A stretch of DNA of 50,934 bases from Dolichospermum sp. UHCC 0259 (GCF_009711935.1 NZ_VIKX01000201.1:1-50934); one strand, 5' to 3'. Shown: positions 7,901 to 16,170, counted from the first letter of the stretch. Notes: generated by a model from the letters alone, not told the origin. A program made the numbers and translations.

Positions 7901-10403
7901 ACTAGCCTTTAATTTATCAGATCAATTTGATTCTAAAGTAATCAGATTTAGAGTTGTCATGTTGTGGTATTGCGAGATAGTGTATTGGAAACAGCATTTT
8001 CGAGAATCAATCGCTCCCTTACAAGACATTGCTCACTATGGTTGGGAAATTGGTGAAACAGACTTTCTGGGATCTTGTTGTACCGGACATATTTTTATGT
8101 TATTGTTTGCCGGTGAAAATTTAGTAGATGTATATGAATATCTAGAATATTATCTGGCTTTAATATCTCATCGAAAACTGGATTGGCATACTCAAAATCT
8201 AAAAATTTGGCAACAGATCATTTTTAATCTTATAAATACAGGTACAGACATAAACTATGTTGAATGTCAATTTAATGGTGATTTTCTGACCGAGGAATTA
8301 TTTTTGTTTTTTGTCAATAGTAAAAATCATAACTCTCTGTTTGGATTTTATCTTACGAAAACAATTCAATTTTATTTATTTGACCAACATAAGAATGCTG
8401 TTGATAGTGCCATTTTAGCGAAACAATCTATATCAGCAGTCATTGGACAAGTTATTGGCAGTGAACATAATTTTTACTATTCTTTGGCTCTTTTAGCTGA
8501 ATATCCCTATTTGCTGGAACATGAGCAGGTAGAATCCATGCAAGAAATTATATCTAATCAGCAAAATATGAAAAATTGGGCTATTCATGGCCCCATGAAT
8601 TATCAACATAAATATCAATTAATTGAAGCAGAAAAAGCGAGAGTGTTAGGAAATAATTGGCAAGCAATGGAGCTTTATGATCAAGCAATTGCTGGAGCTA
8701 AAGAAAATAAATATCTTCACGAAGAAGCACTAGCTAATGAACTAGCAGCTAAATTTTATTTGAGCTTTGATAAAGAAAAAATTGCCAAAACTTATTTAAT
8801 AGATGCTTATTATTGTTATGCTAACTGGGGAGCTAAGGCTAAAATCCAGCATTTAGAAAAAACCTATCCTCATTTACTGGAAACTATTATTAATCAAACC
8901 AGAACTAAATTAACAGAAGGTGAGGTAAGTACACTAATTAGTAAACACAGTTTGACTGGTGTTTCTGCATTATTAGATTTAGAAACTGTTACTAAAGCAT
9001 CTTTAGCGATTTCTTCAGAAATTCAGATTGACAGGTTATTGCATACTCTCATGGAGGTGATATCAGAGAATGTTGCCGCAAATAAATCTGCGTTGCTTTT
9101 GCAAAAAGAGGGAAATTTAATATTAGTAGCTCAATGTATAAATGAGTATGAATGTACTTTGTATACTACACAAAGTAATGGAAATCAAGATTTGCCATTA
9201 AGTATTATTAACTATGTAGCTAATATGCAAGAATACTTGCTTGTTAGTGATGCTACAACTACTAAGGATTTTGCTCATGATTTATATATTATTCAGCATC
9301 AACCTAAGTCTATATTATGTACTCCTATTATGAATAAAGGACAATTAATTGGTATTCTCTATTTAGAAAATAATCTGACTGTAAATGCTTTTACGAGTGA
9401 TAGGTTAAGAATACTAAATCTCCTATCTTCTCAGGCTGCTATTTCTCTAGAAAATGCCCAACTCTATAGTGATTTAGAAGAAAAAGTCACTCAAAGGACT
9501 CAGGAACTCAATGAAAAAAATCTGCACTTAGAACAAACATTGAATGAATTAAAAGCCACACAATCACAATTAATTCAAACGGAAAAAATGTCCAGTTTAG
9601 GACAAATGGTTGCGGGTATTGCCCATGAAATTAATAACCCTGTCAATTTTATTTATGCAAATATTGAACACGCTAGTAATTATATTGAATTTATTATCAA
9701 TTTACTGAATTTATATCAAAAAGAATATCCTCATCCCTCAGATACTATTGAAAAACATAAACAAGACAATGATTTTGATTTTGTTATTCAAGATTTACCT
9801 AGAATTCTTGATTCAATGATGCTAGGTTCAGAACGTATCCGCAAAATTGTTTTAGGCTTACGTAATTTTTCTCGTCTGGACGAATCTGCTACAAAACCTG
9901 TAGATATTCATGAAGGAATTGATAGTACATTAATGATTCTCCAACCGAGATTCCAAGAAAAATTAGGTTATTCTAGCAATGTAATAATTAAAAAATATGC
10001 TGATATTCCCTTAGTCCAATGCTATGCTTCCCAACTGAATCAAGTATTTATGAATATCATTAGTAATGCTATTGATGTTTTGAAACAGCGACAAGAAAAT
10101 TTATCTACTACCGAACTAAAAAATAATCCTAGTCAGATAATTATTCGCACTAAAATTATTAATAATAATTGGGTACAAGTTTCTATTAAAGATAATGGTA
10201 TGGGAATAAATCCTGAAGTTAAACAACGCATATTTGATCCGTTTTTCACAACCAAACCAGTGGGAGAAGGTACAGGTTTAGGATTATCAATCAGTTATCA
10301 AATAGTGGTAGAAAAGCATGGTGGTAAATTAGATTGTATCTCTGCACCCGGAAAAGGAACAGAGTTTATCATTGAAATTCCGATTAAACTTCACCAGCAA
10401 TAA
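4995..10403 (+). CDS. Hybrid Ser/Thr kinase - ATPase - GAF - histidine kinase
   Basis: The 1802-residue cytosolic signalling protein reads in order: Ser/Thr kinase domain (about 13-275), AAA/STAND-type ATPase with P-loop GFSGIGKT (about 335-345) and LDDLQWAD Walker B, a long helical repeat region (about 600-1280), GAF domain (about 1335-1490), coiled coil (about 1493-1530), HisKA with phospho-accepting His1544 in AGIAHEINNPVNF, and HATPase_c with DNGMG (about 1732) and GEGTGLGLS (about 1757). This is the HstK-type architecture known from Anabaena and Nostoc. In the kinase domain, catalytic HKD (133-135), Asn140 and Lys43 are present, but the Gly-rich loop is degenerate and DFG reads DFS (154-156). 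The signal sensed is unknown. No response regulator lies beside it, so the phosphorelay partner is elsewhere. Confidence 0.93.
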   Translation: MNKSNIGTVTIPGYTITELIYASKKTTVYRGQQQTTQISVIIKILNAEYPGLQDLIAFKNQFAISQQIDHPNIIKSYALEKYGNSYALILEDFSGISLSEYTNLQKLDINSFLPIAIAITKALEFLYARRIIHKDIKPRNILINPETQKIKLIDFSISSLLPKETAGIKSPNVLAGTLTYMSPEQTGRMNRGIDYRTDFYSLGVTFYELLTGQLPFYSQNHLELVYCHIAKEPIYPREINPQIPQVLADIIIKLMAKNPDDRYQTARGIRYDLEICQKMLLTEDEINNFELAKRDISDRFLIHDKLYGREQEIIALLNAFESISAGNKELMLVAGFSGIGKTAVVNEVHKPIVRQKGYFISGKYDQFQKNIPFSALVQALRSLMRQLLTENIVQLQEWKTQILSALGEQGQVIIDVIPELQHIIGQQPPVTELTGNASENRFNLLFSKFIQVLATSKHPLVIFLDDLQWADIASLKLIKLLMCAKYTKYLLLIGAYRDNEINPGHPLIMTLDDIRQENITINQIILQALDKSHIRLLVTDTLCCPESDSQDLTELLLRTTQGNPFFANQLLKSLHEDGLITFNFSLGYWQCDINAAKALYHHHDIVNFLKTQLQKLPRNTQDILKIAACIGNQFDLATLSIVCEKSQIQVAAELWNALQEELIIPQNEAYKFFTDEQSAFDLFNLNFTVNNTELIFVKYKFLHDRVQQATYALISDVDKSATHLKIGQLLLKNTNTVELEEKIFEIVNQLNIGMELITNQSERYELAKLNLIAGCKAKSSTAYEAAVRYLNVGLQLLAVNSWEYDYELTLNLYVESVEAEYLNINPEQAITYIEIVRKNATSVLDQVKVYKKQMLMYDMESSIYTGLQLLEMLGVTLEQVPPENVNIEDLISLPKMIDPYALAAMGILVSLSLVAYISNPSLVLPIIFTMIYLSSNYGNSAESAYGYIVYGFILCDTFADIDTGYRYGKLAFNLSDQFDSKVIRFRVVMLWYCEIVYWKQHFRESIAPLQDIAHYGWEIGETDFLGSCCTGHIFMLLFAGENLVDVYEYLEYYLALISHRKLDWHTQNLKIWQQIIFNLINTGTDINYVECQFNGDFLTEELFLFFVNSKNHNSLFGFYLTKTIQFYLFDQHKNAVDSAILAKQSISAVIGQVIGSEHNFYYSLALLAEYPYLLEHEQVESMQEIISNQQNMKNWAIHGPMNYQHKYQLIEAEKARVLGNNWQAMELYDQAIAGAKENKYLHEEALANELAAKFYLSFDKEKIAKTYLIDAYYCYANWGAKAKIQHLEKTYPHLLETIINQTRTKLTEGEVSTLISKHSLTGVSALLDLETVTKASLAISSEIQIDRLLHTLMEVISENVAANKSALLLQKEGNLILVAQCINEYECTLYTTQSNGNQDLPLSIINYVANMQEYLLVSDATTTKDFAHDLYIIQHQPKSILCTPIMNKGQLIGILYLENNLTVNAFTSDRLRILNLLSSQAAISLENAQLYSDLEEKVTQRTQELNEKNLHLEQTLNELKATQSQLIQTEKMSSLGQMVAGIAHEINNPVNFIYANIEHASNYIEFIINLLNLYQKEYPHPSDTIEKHKQDNDFDFVIQDLPRILDSMMLGSERIRKIVLGLRNFSRLDESATKPVDIHEGIDSTLMILQPRFQEKLGYSSNVIIKKYADIPLVQCYASQLNQVFMNIISNAIDVLKQRQENLSTTELKNNPSQIIIRTKIINNNWVQVSIKDNGMGINPEVKQRIFDPFFTTKPVGEGTGLGLSISYQIVVEKHGGKLDCISAPGKGTEFIIEIPIKLHQQ

Positions 10404-10450
10404 AACTCCTACTCTCCGCGACTCTGCGCCTCTGCGTGCAAAAAATATAT

Positions 10451-11497
10451 TTAACTTTGCATAACTGCATCCAATAGTAACCCAGCCCCAAACCGAATAG
10501 GATCTGTACAAGGTAACTTAGTTTCTGCTATGATTTGAGCGATCGCATTTTTTGCCTCTACTTCCCCCAAATTCCGCGTATTCAAAGCAATTCCCACCAC
10601 CGGAACAGGACGAAAAGCCCCCGCACCACTGGCAACAATTTCATACATCCGAATCACCTCCGATAATACTGGAATCGGTATATGAGGATTATTACGGTTA
10701 TGGGTTTGTCCTGCTTGATGCACCAATATTAAATGTGTAGGCTGAGAACCCCGAATTAACGGTAAAGTTGCCGTTGAACCAGGGTGTAAAAGAGAACCCT
10801 GCCCTTCAATTTGCAAAATGTCGTAATGTTGACCAAAACGCATTACTAACTGTTCCACCGCACCAGCAGCAAAATCCACCCGCACCGCGTCTAAAGCCAC
10901 TCCTTCCCCTTCCAGCATTAACCCAGTTTGACCGGTAGCCAAAAACTTAGAACGGATACCCCGCAACTTAGCCACCCGGTGTAATTCCAGACTTGTGGAC
11001 ATTTTGCCAATAGCCATATCCGTTCCCACCGTCAACACCCGCCGACAGGGCAAATTTTGCGCCGCTGCTGATGCTACATCTAAATTAGCCGGTTCTTTGC
11101 GGACATCCCAAATTAATTGTCCTGGTTTGAGGAGGGCAGTTAATTCCGGTATATTTGCCATTGGTGTATGTAATCCATTTACCAACGACATTCCGTCTTT
11201 GAGGGCATCTTTGATATCCACCCAATAATCATCAGGAACAGCACCACCTTTAGGCGCAATCCCAATTACGAGAACTTCCGGTTTATACTGTAAAGCTGCC
11301 GTTAAAGATGCCACAATTGGCACATCTCTCTGAATACCAGTTAACTCGACTAAAGATTTACCGACAGTTTCTCTATCAATCACCGCCACAATGGGGGACT
11401 CGCTGTAACGTAAAATTGATAACCCCGTTTTTCCCTGAACTCCAGTAATTCCCTCATGGAGAAGAATTGCTATTTTTTGATTAAGCGACAGACGCAC
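10451..11497 (-). CDS. dgcN: DUF1611 protein, DgcN-like
   Basis: The 348-residue protein has an N-terminal Rossmann-like half (about 1-140) and a C-terminal P-loop-like half with VLTVGTDMAIGKMSTSLEL at about 154-172 and IEGQGSLLHPGS at about 230-241. This is the DUF1611 family. Members next to an enolase-superfamily epimerase are known as DgcN, an acyltransferase proposed to N-acetylate D-glutamate so that DgcA can racemise the product. The gene overlaps the upstream epimerase gene by 17 nt, which supports a joint pathway. The family is clear; the exact reaction in this organism is inferred from the neighbour. Confidence 0.8.
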   Translation of the reverse strand: MRLSLNQKIAILLHEGITGVQGKTGLSILRYSESPIVAVIDRETVGKSLVELTGIQRDVPIVASLTAALQYKPEVLVIGIAPKGGAVPDDYWVDIKDALKDGMSLVNGLHTPMANIPELTALLKPGQLIWDVRKEPANLDVASAAAQNLPCRRVLTVGTDMAIGKMSTSLELHRVAKLRGIRSKFLATGQTGLMLEGEGVALDAVRVDFAAGAVEQLVMRFGQHYDILQIEGQGSLLHPGSTATLPLIRGSQPTHLILVHQAGQTHNRNNPHIPIPVLSEVIRMYEIVASGAGAFRPVPVVGIALNTRNLGEVEAKNAIAQIIAETKLPCTDPIRFGAGLLLDAVMQS

Positions 11498-12533
11498 AAT
11501 GTTTCACTCCCAAACCAGGTAAATTATTCGGTAAAACTCGCCCATTTTCCACCACTGCACCAATAAAAGGATCATCAATTAAATTTAAATGACTATCTAA
11601 ATCCAAATAATCAGCCAGTGGTGCAAGTTGTAAAGCGGCGGTATTAGCAAGACAACTATCAGAATAACAGCCAAACATGACTTGTAAATTGTGGGCTTTG
11701 GCTGTATTCACCATTCGCATAGCTTCGGAGATTCCCCCAGATTTCATTAATTTGATATTAATACCATCCACATAATTAGCTAATTGGGGAATATCCGCAC
11801 TGGTAAAGCAACTTTCATCTACAAAAATTGGTAACGGCGAATGTTTTTTCAATTCGGCTAAATTTGCTTCTTCACCTCGTGCTAAAGGCTGTTCTACATA
11901 CTTTATTCCCAAGTCAGCTAACCAATTACACATATTTATGGCATCTGTTAAACTCCAGCCGCCATTAGCATCAACAAACACATCTTTTTCGGCTGCTTCT
12001 TCCCGTACCGCTAACAACATTTTTTGATCTGCTTCTATTCCCTCGGTTGAACCTAATTTGACTTTTAATAATTGCACGTCCATAAATTGTAACCAGTCTC
12101 GCGTCCTTGCCCTTGCACCTGCTGGGGAATTAATGCCAATTGTTACCGATGTTGGTGCGATCGCATTTTTATCCAGTCCCCAAAGTTGCCACAATGGCAA
12201 ATTCACGCGCTTACCCAACCAATCATGTAATGCCATATCCACAGCCGCTTTGACTGCGGAAGGAATTTGCATTTGTTCTAATAGTGCCTCAATTTCCTGC
12301 CGTTGCCAAGGGCTATATTTTTGCAAAGCAGGTATGATTTGCTGCAAACTTTCCTGGATTTTCTCGGTAGATTGCCTATGATTGCCCACACCAAAAGGTG
12401 ATGCTTCTCCCCAACCTGTAATTCCTTCTGCGGTAATTTGTAACCAGATATTTGTTGTTTGTGCTGTTGTGCCGCGACTAATTGTGAGGGGAAATCGTTT
12501 GTTGACGGTAAAGGTTTGAAAATTGATTTGCAT
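11481..12533 (-). CDS. dgcA: Enolase-superfamily epimerase (dipeptide epimerase / DgcA-like)
   Basis: The 350-residue protein belongs to the muconate-lactonising subgroup of the enolase superfamily. Catalytic Lys is in LLKVKLGS (about 155-162), metal ligands are Asp in VDANGGW, Glu in EQPLARGE and Asp in DESCFTS, and the second catalytic Lys is in NIKLMKSGG. Such enzymes epimerise L-Ala-D/L-Glu from recycled peptidoglycan, or act as N-acetyl-D-Glu racemase (DgcA) when paired with DgcN. The downstream gene is DUF1611/DgcN-like and overlaps by 17 nt, which favours the DgcA pathway, but the dipeptide specificity cannot be excluded from sequence alone. A HIP1 site lies inside the gene. Confidence 0.85.
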   Translation of the reverse strand: MQINFQTFTVNKRFPLTISRGTTAQTTNIWLQITAEGITGWGEASPFGVGNHRQSTEKIQESLQQIIPALQKYSPWQRQEIEALLEQMQIPSAVKAAVDMALHDWLGKRVNLPLWQLWGLDKNAIAPTSVTIGINSPAGARARTRDWLQFMDVQLLKVKLGSTEGIEADQKMLLAVREEAAEKDVFVDANGGWSLTDAINMCNWLADLGIKYVEQPLARGEEANLAELKKHSPLPIFVDESCFTSADIPQLANYVDGINIKLMKSGGISEAMRMVNTAKAHNLQVMFGCYSDSCLANTAALQLAPLADYLDLDSHLNLIDDPFIGAVVENGRVLPNNLPGLGVKHCASVA

Positions 12534-12645
12534 ATAGGAGTTAAAGGTTTTTTGGTGTCTGGGTTTAATGATAACTTTATCATTCAGGTATAACTATACT
12601 AATCCGATTTGATTAATGAAAATAGAAAAGGTGGATATCCCAGAT

Positions 12646-13518
12646 TTATTCAAGAATCTGTAAAACATGAAATGGTTGATTGTTGGTTTCCCATTTGCGA
12701 ATTTCTAAATAAAGCTGAGTTTGATGGAAGTAATTTTCTTCATAGGCAAGTAGTAAAATATTTTCAAGAGTGTTCTTACTATCATCACTATTGGGTTTAA
12801 CATCAATGGCTGGGTTAGAACCAATAGCCTTCCGTAAAGCAATTGATAAAATTTCCACTAAATCATGACCACAGCACACTTGCCAAGGATTATGGCTGCT
12901 GTTTTTCTTATTTGTTAGTCGTTTTTGTATATCTTCATTCTCCAATGAGTAGGCTTTGGATTTATTCTTTACTTCTTTAATCAGTTCAATTTCACTAATT
13001 TGAATAGTTTGGTTATCAACGAACTTTTTGAATTCAATACCCTCAAATTTCAGATTTAATCCATCAGATTGAGATACCCAGCGTAAATAGCCAACTGACT
13101 TACTACATTCAACCAATGTGGTTCTTAAATCTCGACCAAATTTGATAATTTTCTCCTCTGAACCAAACATCACAATTACTTTATCAAAAGCGGGAGACTT
13201 GATTAACATGGTTTCGATGTCGTGAGTATCCGTGCGGAGTAAATTGGGACTTGTAACAGTTGTATTTTGCAGGTGGTCAAAATCTGCATCAACAATTGCT
13301 AGAACTCCCTGAAAATTTGATTTTTCTAAAATTTTTAAAATGTCAATAGCACGCTGTTTAGCCTCAGTAATGACTAATTCACAACCTAATTTATCAACAA
13401 ATCGCTCATAGAAAGTTTTATCAGAACTTCCTTCAACTAATAAGAATGTTCCTGAATAAGTGCTACGTCGTAATCTTATTTGGTTAGCAACACGGTCAAC
13501 GGTTAAAAATTCTCTCAT
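12646..13518 (-). CDS. ariB: DUF4435 TOPRIM-like nuclease, AriB-like (PARIS effector)
   Basis: The 290-residue protein has the TOPRIM-type acidic sites of DUF4435: Glu29 in FLLVEGSSDKTF and the Asp cluster in AIVDADFD (77-81), plus a further acidic DTHDIETML block at about 96-104. In the PARIS anti-phage system the DUF4435 subunit AriB is held by the ATPase AriA and released on sensing a phage anti-restriction protein, after which it cleaves host tRNA. The upstream gene encodes an AAA ATPase and overlaps this start as ATGA, the expected ariA-ariB order. Sequence and context fit PARIS well; that it is functional, and what triggers it, are inferences. Another OLD-like ATPase/TOPRIM pairing is the main alternative. 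Confidence 0.78.
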   Translation of the reverse strand: MREFLTVDRVANQIRLRRSTYSGTFLLVEGSSDKTFYERFVDKLGCELVITEAKQRAIDILKILEKSNFQGVLAIVDADFDHLQNTTVTSPNLLRTDTHDIETMLIKSPAFDKVIVMFGSEEKIIKFGRDLRTTLVECSKSVGYLRWVSQSDGLNLKFEGIEFKKFVDNQTIQISEIELIKEVKNKSKAYSLENEDIQKRLTNKKNSSHNPWQVCCGHDLVEILSIALRKAIGSNPAIDVKPNSDDSKNTLENILLLAYEENYFHQTQLYLEIRKWETNNQPFHVLQILE

Positions 13519-14726
13519 TTTACCAGACCTTTCAATTCAACCGTTAAATCCCAACGATCTTGTATAATATCTGGTGAATGAGTAGCTATGAGAATATCTA
13601 AATCAGCCAACTTTGTAATCTCTTGCAAATCCTTTAAAAACTGCACTTGCCAACCTACATGAAGAGATAATTCAGGTTCATCAATCAAAACTAAGGAATT
13701 AGGTTCAACTTTGAATAGTAGTTCATATAAAAGCACTAATTCATGTTGTTCACCCGATGATAAATCAGTTGGTGATAGAGTTTTTGAATCAGATAAAGAA
13801 GAATTATAAAGTGTTGTAAAAATGAATCCTTTTTCTTTGCTAAAATTTATCTCTTTATAGGAAAATTTATTATTAATAATCTTCTTCAATAAATTAATTT
13901 TAGTCGCTATTTCAGTAAAAACATTGAGTTTTTTTTCTACGTCTTCAACATATACTGATAAAGCATTTTTGGTACTTTCATCTATGTCTTGTGGTTGAAT
14001 TTGAAACTCTGAATTTTCATCTTGATCTAAAAGACCTACTTCTATCAGACGAGAACGAGTTTCTTCAAGTTCATTGAGTTGATTACGCAATTTTTCATCT
14101 GTTATATCTGATGATAACTGTTGTTTTACTACCCTCATAGGAAAACTTCTATCAAGAGATTGAGATATTGTTCCATATTCCTTAAACTTATCTTGCATTA
14201 GGGTGGCAAGTTCATAAGAATATTCAGATACAGTTGATAACGTTGGAAATCTTTTTTTATCTGATTTGGAATAAACAGTAAGAGGTAATTTTAACAAACG
14301 TTGGGATTGTATTAAGCGAATATGGATATTTTTCTTTAATTTTCCTAGCCAATCAGGTTCTTCTCGTGATATCAACTTTAAGGGTAATGAATAACTAAAC
14401 AACCTGAAGTACGACTTTTCTATGTCAACTAAACTTGGATCATAAAAATTGAAAACAATATTACTATTTACTTTGTCATAATCATCATAATTTTTTATGA
14501 TCTCAACATTACTACCGTTATCAAATTCAACGCAAAATTTACTAAAGGGAATAGTTCGCAACTCTGCGTATCGAGAGTTAAAAAATCCATTCAAAATTCT
14601 CAACATTGCTGTTTTTCCAAAACCATTAGGTCCATGAATGACAGTGATTCTATCATCCATATTCAATGGAATTACATGATCAAAAATTCCAAATAAGCCG
14701 CTAACGGAAATTTGCTTAATTCGCAT
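13515..14726 (-). CDS. ariA: AAA_15/21-type ATPase, AriA-like (PARIS sensor)
   Basis: The 403-residue ABC-like ATPase has P-loop GPNGFGKT (32-39), signature LSSGEQHELVLLYELL, Walker B LVLIDEPELSLH (345-356) and switch His in ATHSPDI (382-388), with a long coiled insert between the P-loop and the signature. This is the AAA_15/AAA_21 class used by OLD, Gabija, Septu and PARIS systems. I chose the ATG at 14726 because GGGAG stands 9 nt upstream; a longer in-frame form would begin at 14747. Its stop overlaps the DUF4435 gene start as ATGA. The gene has no homologous neighbour on the other side and is flanked upstream by a MITE-like element, consistent with an acquired defence cassette. Confidence 0.85.
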   Translation of the reverse strand: MRIKQISVSGLFGIFDHVIPLNMDDRITVIHGPNGFGKTAMLRILNGFFNSRYAELRTIPFSKFCVEFDNGSNVEIIKNYDDYDKVNSNIVFNFYDPSLVDIEKSYFRLFSYSLPLKLISREEPDWLGKLKKNIHIRLIQSQRLLKLPLTVYSKSDKKRFPTLSTVSEYSYELATLMQDKFKEYGTISQSLDRSFPMRVVKQQLSSDITDEKLRNQLNELEETRSRLIEVGLLDQDENSEFQIQPQDIDESTKNALSVYVEDVEKKLNVFTEIATKINLLKKIINNKFSYKEINFSKEKGFIFTTLYNSSLSDSKTLSPTDLSSGEQHELVLLYELLFKVEPNSLVLIDEPELSLHVGWQVQFLKDLQEITKLADLDILIATHSPDIIQDRWDLTVELKGLVK

Positions 14727-14835
14727 AATAATTAACTCCCATAACAATACTAACTTTATAAGACATAAATAACTTCTATTTGATGATTAATAATTAACTA
14801 TCATATCATAGCAATTTTCCCATAAAAACAAGGTA

Positions 14836-14942
14836 TATAGCGGTAATCACGCTTGGTGCAATATAATTGAGGGCGCAGGCCCTGCGCCCCTACAGAGTTG
14901 ACAATTTGGTGACTGTATCTCATTCAATTGCATACCGCTATA
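14836..14942. mobile_element. 107-bp MITE-like element with terminal inverted repeats
   Basis: Both ends carry TATAGCGGTA in inverted orientation, with partial inward extension. The centre holds the GGGCGCAGGCCCTGCGCCC palindrome, and there is no coding capacity. A truncated copy lies at 2816-2909 and an isolated end at 39745-39780. The shared order of end, spacer and palindrome shows one family of small non-autonomous elements. Confidence 0.75.
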
Positions 14943-14945
14943 AAC

Positions 14946-14976
14946 ATCTAAAAACCCGATCAAGGTTGACCGGGTT
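14946..14976 (-). terminator. Intrinsic terminator, minus strand
   Basis: An 11-bp stem with one mismatch (AACCCGGTCAA pairing with TTGATCGGGTT) is followed on the minus strand by TTTTTAG. It would end transcripts coming from the region 15022-16170, including the small ORF just upstream. Confidence 0.65.
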
Positions 14977-15021
14977 CTAGTGAATTTGCAGGTTTCAAAT
15001 GATTAAAGTAAGTAAGTGAAT

Positions 15022-15240
15022 TTAAGTTACTAAGGGTGGACTTTCTAAAACGCAATGTACAGCATCTCTACGTCTTTCCGCTCTGGGATTTGGCTTCGCC
15101 ATCTCATCTAGAGTTTGGCTAGTTGCCACTTCATCATCAATAATGCTGTAATTGTTGGGCTGATGATAGGGGACACGCTGATCATTGACCCTTTCTTTTA
15201 GTTGGTTTTTATTTGCTTGGTGTCCTATGTTTTGAATATA
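15022..15240 (-). CDS. Possible small protein or 5'-truncated gene remnant
   Basis: A frame of 72 codons between a TGA at 15241 and a TAA at 15022 reads like real protein: after an Asn/Gln-rich start come NNYSIIDDEVATSQTL and AKPNPRAERRRDAVHCVLES. It has no ATG, GTG or TTG start before residue 40 or so; only ATT (15237) or an upstream frameshift could provide one. An intrinsic minus-strand terminator lies 45 nt downstream. Either it is a small gene with a rare start, or the 3' end of a gene whose 5' part was lost. I do not recognise the family. Confidence 0.35.
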   Translation of the reverse strand, partial: YIQNIGHQANKNQLKERVNDQRVPYHQPNNYSIIDDEVATSQTLDEMAKPNPRAERRRDAVHCVLESPPLVT

Positions 15241-15312
15241 TCATTTGATTTTTGAGATAGGACTTATTCTTTACATTTATTAACAAATTGGTGATGAATA
15301 ATCTGAAGGTGC

Positions 15313-16170
15313 TTATTTCCGATGATTGCTTTTTTGCCAACTTTGACTATTAGGCTGTTTGCTAAATTTAGCTTGAGGAAAAAGTCGCTGTTCTATTTGT
15401 TCATAACTGCCTTCAAAGTCGCATTTACCGAAATGGGGACATTGACGACAATAAATGCCTTTGCTGTACCGTTCTAGATTCTCACGGTTGAAAAAATAGG
15501 GTTTATGACTAAATGTACTTGCTACCCATTGCCATGACATATTGTTACTCGCTGGATCACCGTCGAGTAAATGTTGGAGAAACCATTGTGCGCCGGCTTG
15601 CCATTGAATATGTCGCCAATGGATGATATAAGCTGCTAACCACATTCTTATATGGTTGTGCAGGTAGCCTGTTTTTCGTAGTTCCTGACTAAAACTGTCA
15701 ATGCAAACTAGTCCTGTCGTTCCGGTTGTGATATCTTCGGGTAGTTGGGCTGCGTAGTCTGTTGATTGATAACCGGTTTTGGATTCTTCTTGATTTTGCC
15801 AAATCTCGTTTCCTAGTTTGACATATAATCTTTGCCAATAATCGCGCCAGCCTAGTTCGTTAATTAGTTTATTAGCATCGTCTGGATTGTCAATTCGGTT
15901 CAGTATATATTCTCGAATTTCGCGCAAACTCAAGACTCCATGACGAAGGTATGGTGATAATTTGGTAATGTCACCGGTTAAGAAGTTGCGGGTTTTTGCG
16001 TAAGCTATGGGGTTAATTTTTTGGAGTGTTTGTTGTGCTGCTTTCCTTCCTCCGGGAATATCGCTAATGTGATCATCTTGTGCTGCGGCTTGGGGGAACT
16101 GTTCCTTGAGATATGCGACTAATTCGGCTCGATTTTGGAAATCACGTAACATAAAATTTGTATATGTCAA
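15313..16170 (-). CDS. FAD-binding photolyase/cryptochrome-like protein lacking the antenna domain
   Basis: The 285 residues align in character with the C-terminal helical FAD-binding domain of DNA photolyases: LSPYLRHGVLSLREI, NELGWRDYWQRLY, HNHIRMWLAAYIIH, DGDPASNNMSWQWVAS and FNRENLERYS. The N-terminal alpha/beta domain that binds the light-harvesting chromophore is absent, and there is no coding space for it upstream. A Cys cluster CRQCPHFGKC lies at about 242-251. Free-standing FAD domains of this type occur in cyanobacteria; DNA repair activity is not established. The start may be the ATG at 16170 or the one at 16152 (MLRDFQN). A run of AAACGCAGATGAA repeats lies between this gene and the divergent lipoxygenase gene. 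Confidence 0.85.
   Translation of the reverse strand: MTYTNFMLRDFQNRAELVAYLKEQFPQAAAQDDHISDIPGGRKAAQQTLQKINPIAYAKTRNFLTGDITKLSPYLRHGVLSLREIREYILNRIDNPDDANKLINELGWRDYWQRLYVKLGNEIWQNQEESKTGYQSTDYAAQLPEDITTGTTGLVCIDSFSQELRKTGYLHNHIRMWLAAYIIHWRHIQWQAGAQWFLQHLLDGDPASNNMSWQWVASTFSHKPYFFNRENLERYSKGIYCRQCPHFGKCDFEGSYEQIEQRLFPQAKFSKQPNSQSWQKSNHRK

Noticed and set aside
12278-12583. Open frame overlapping the 5' end of the epimerase gene
   Set aside because: It is a shadow of dgcA; the true frame carries all enolase-superfamily motifs.
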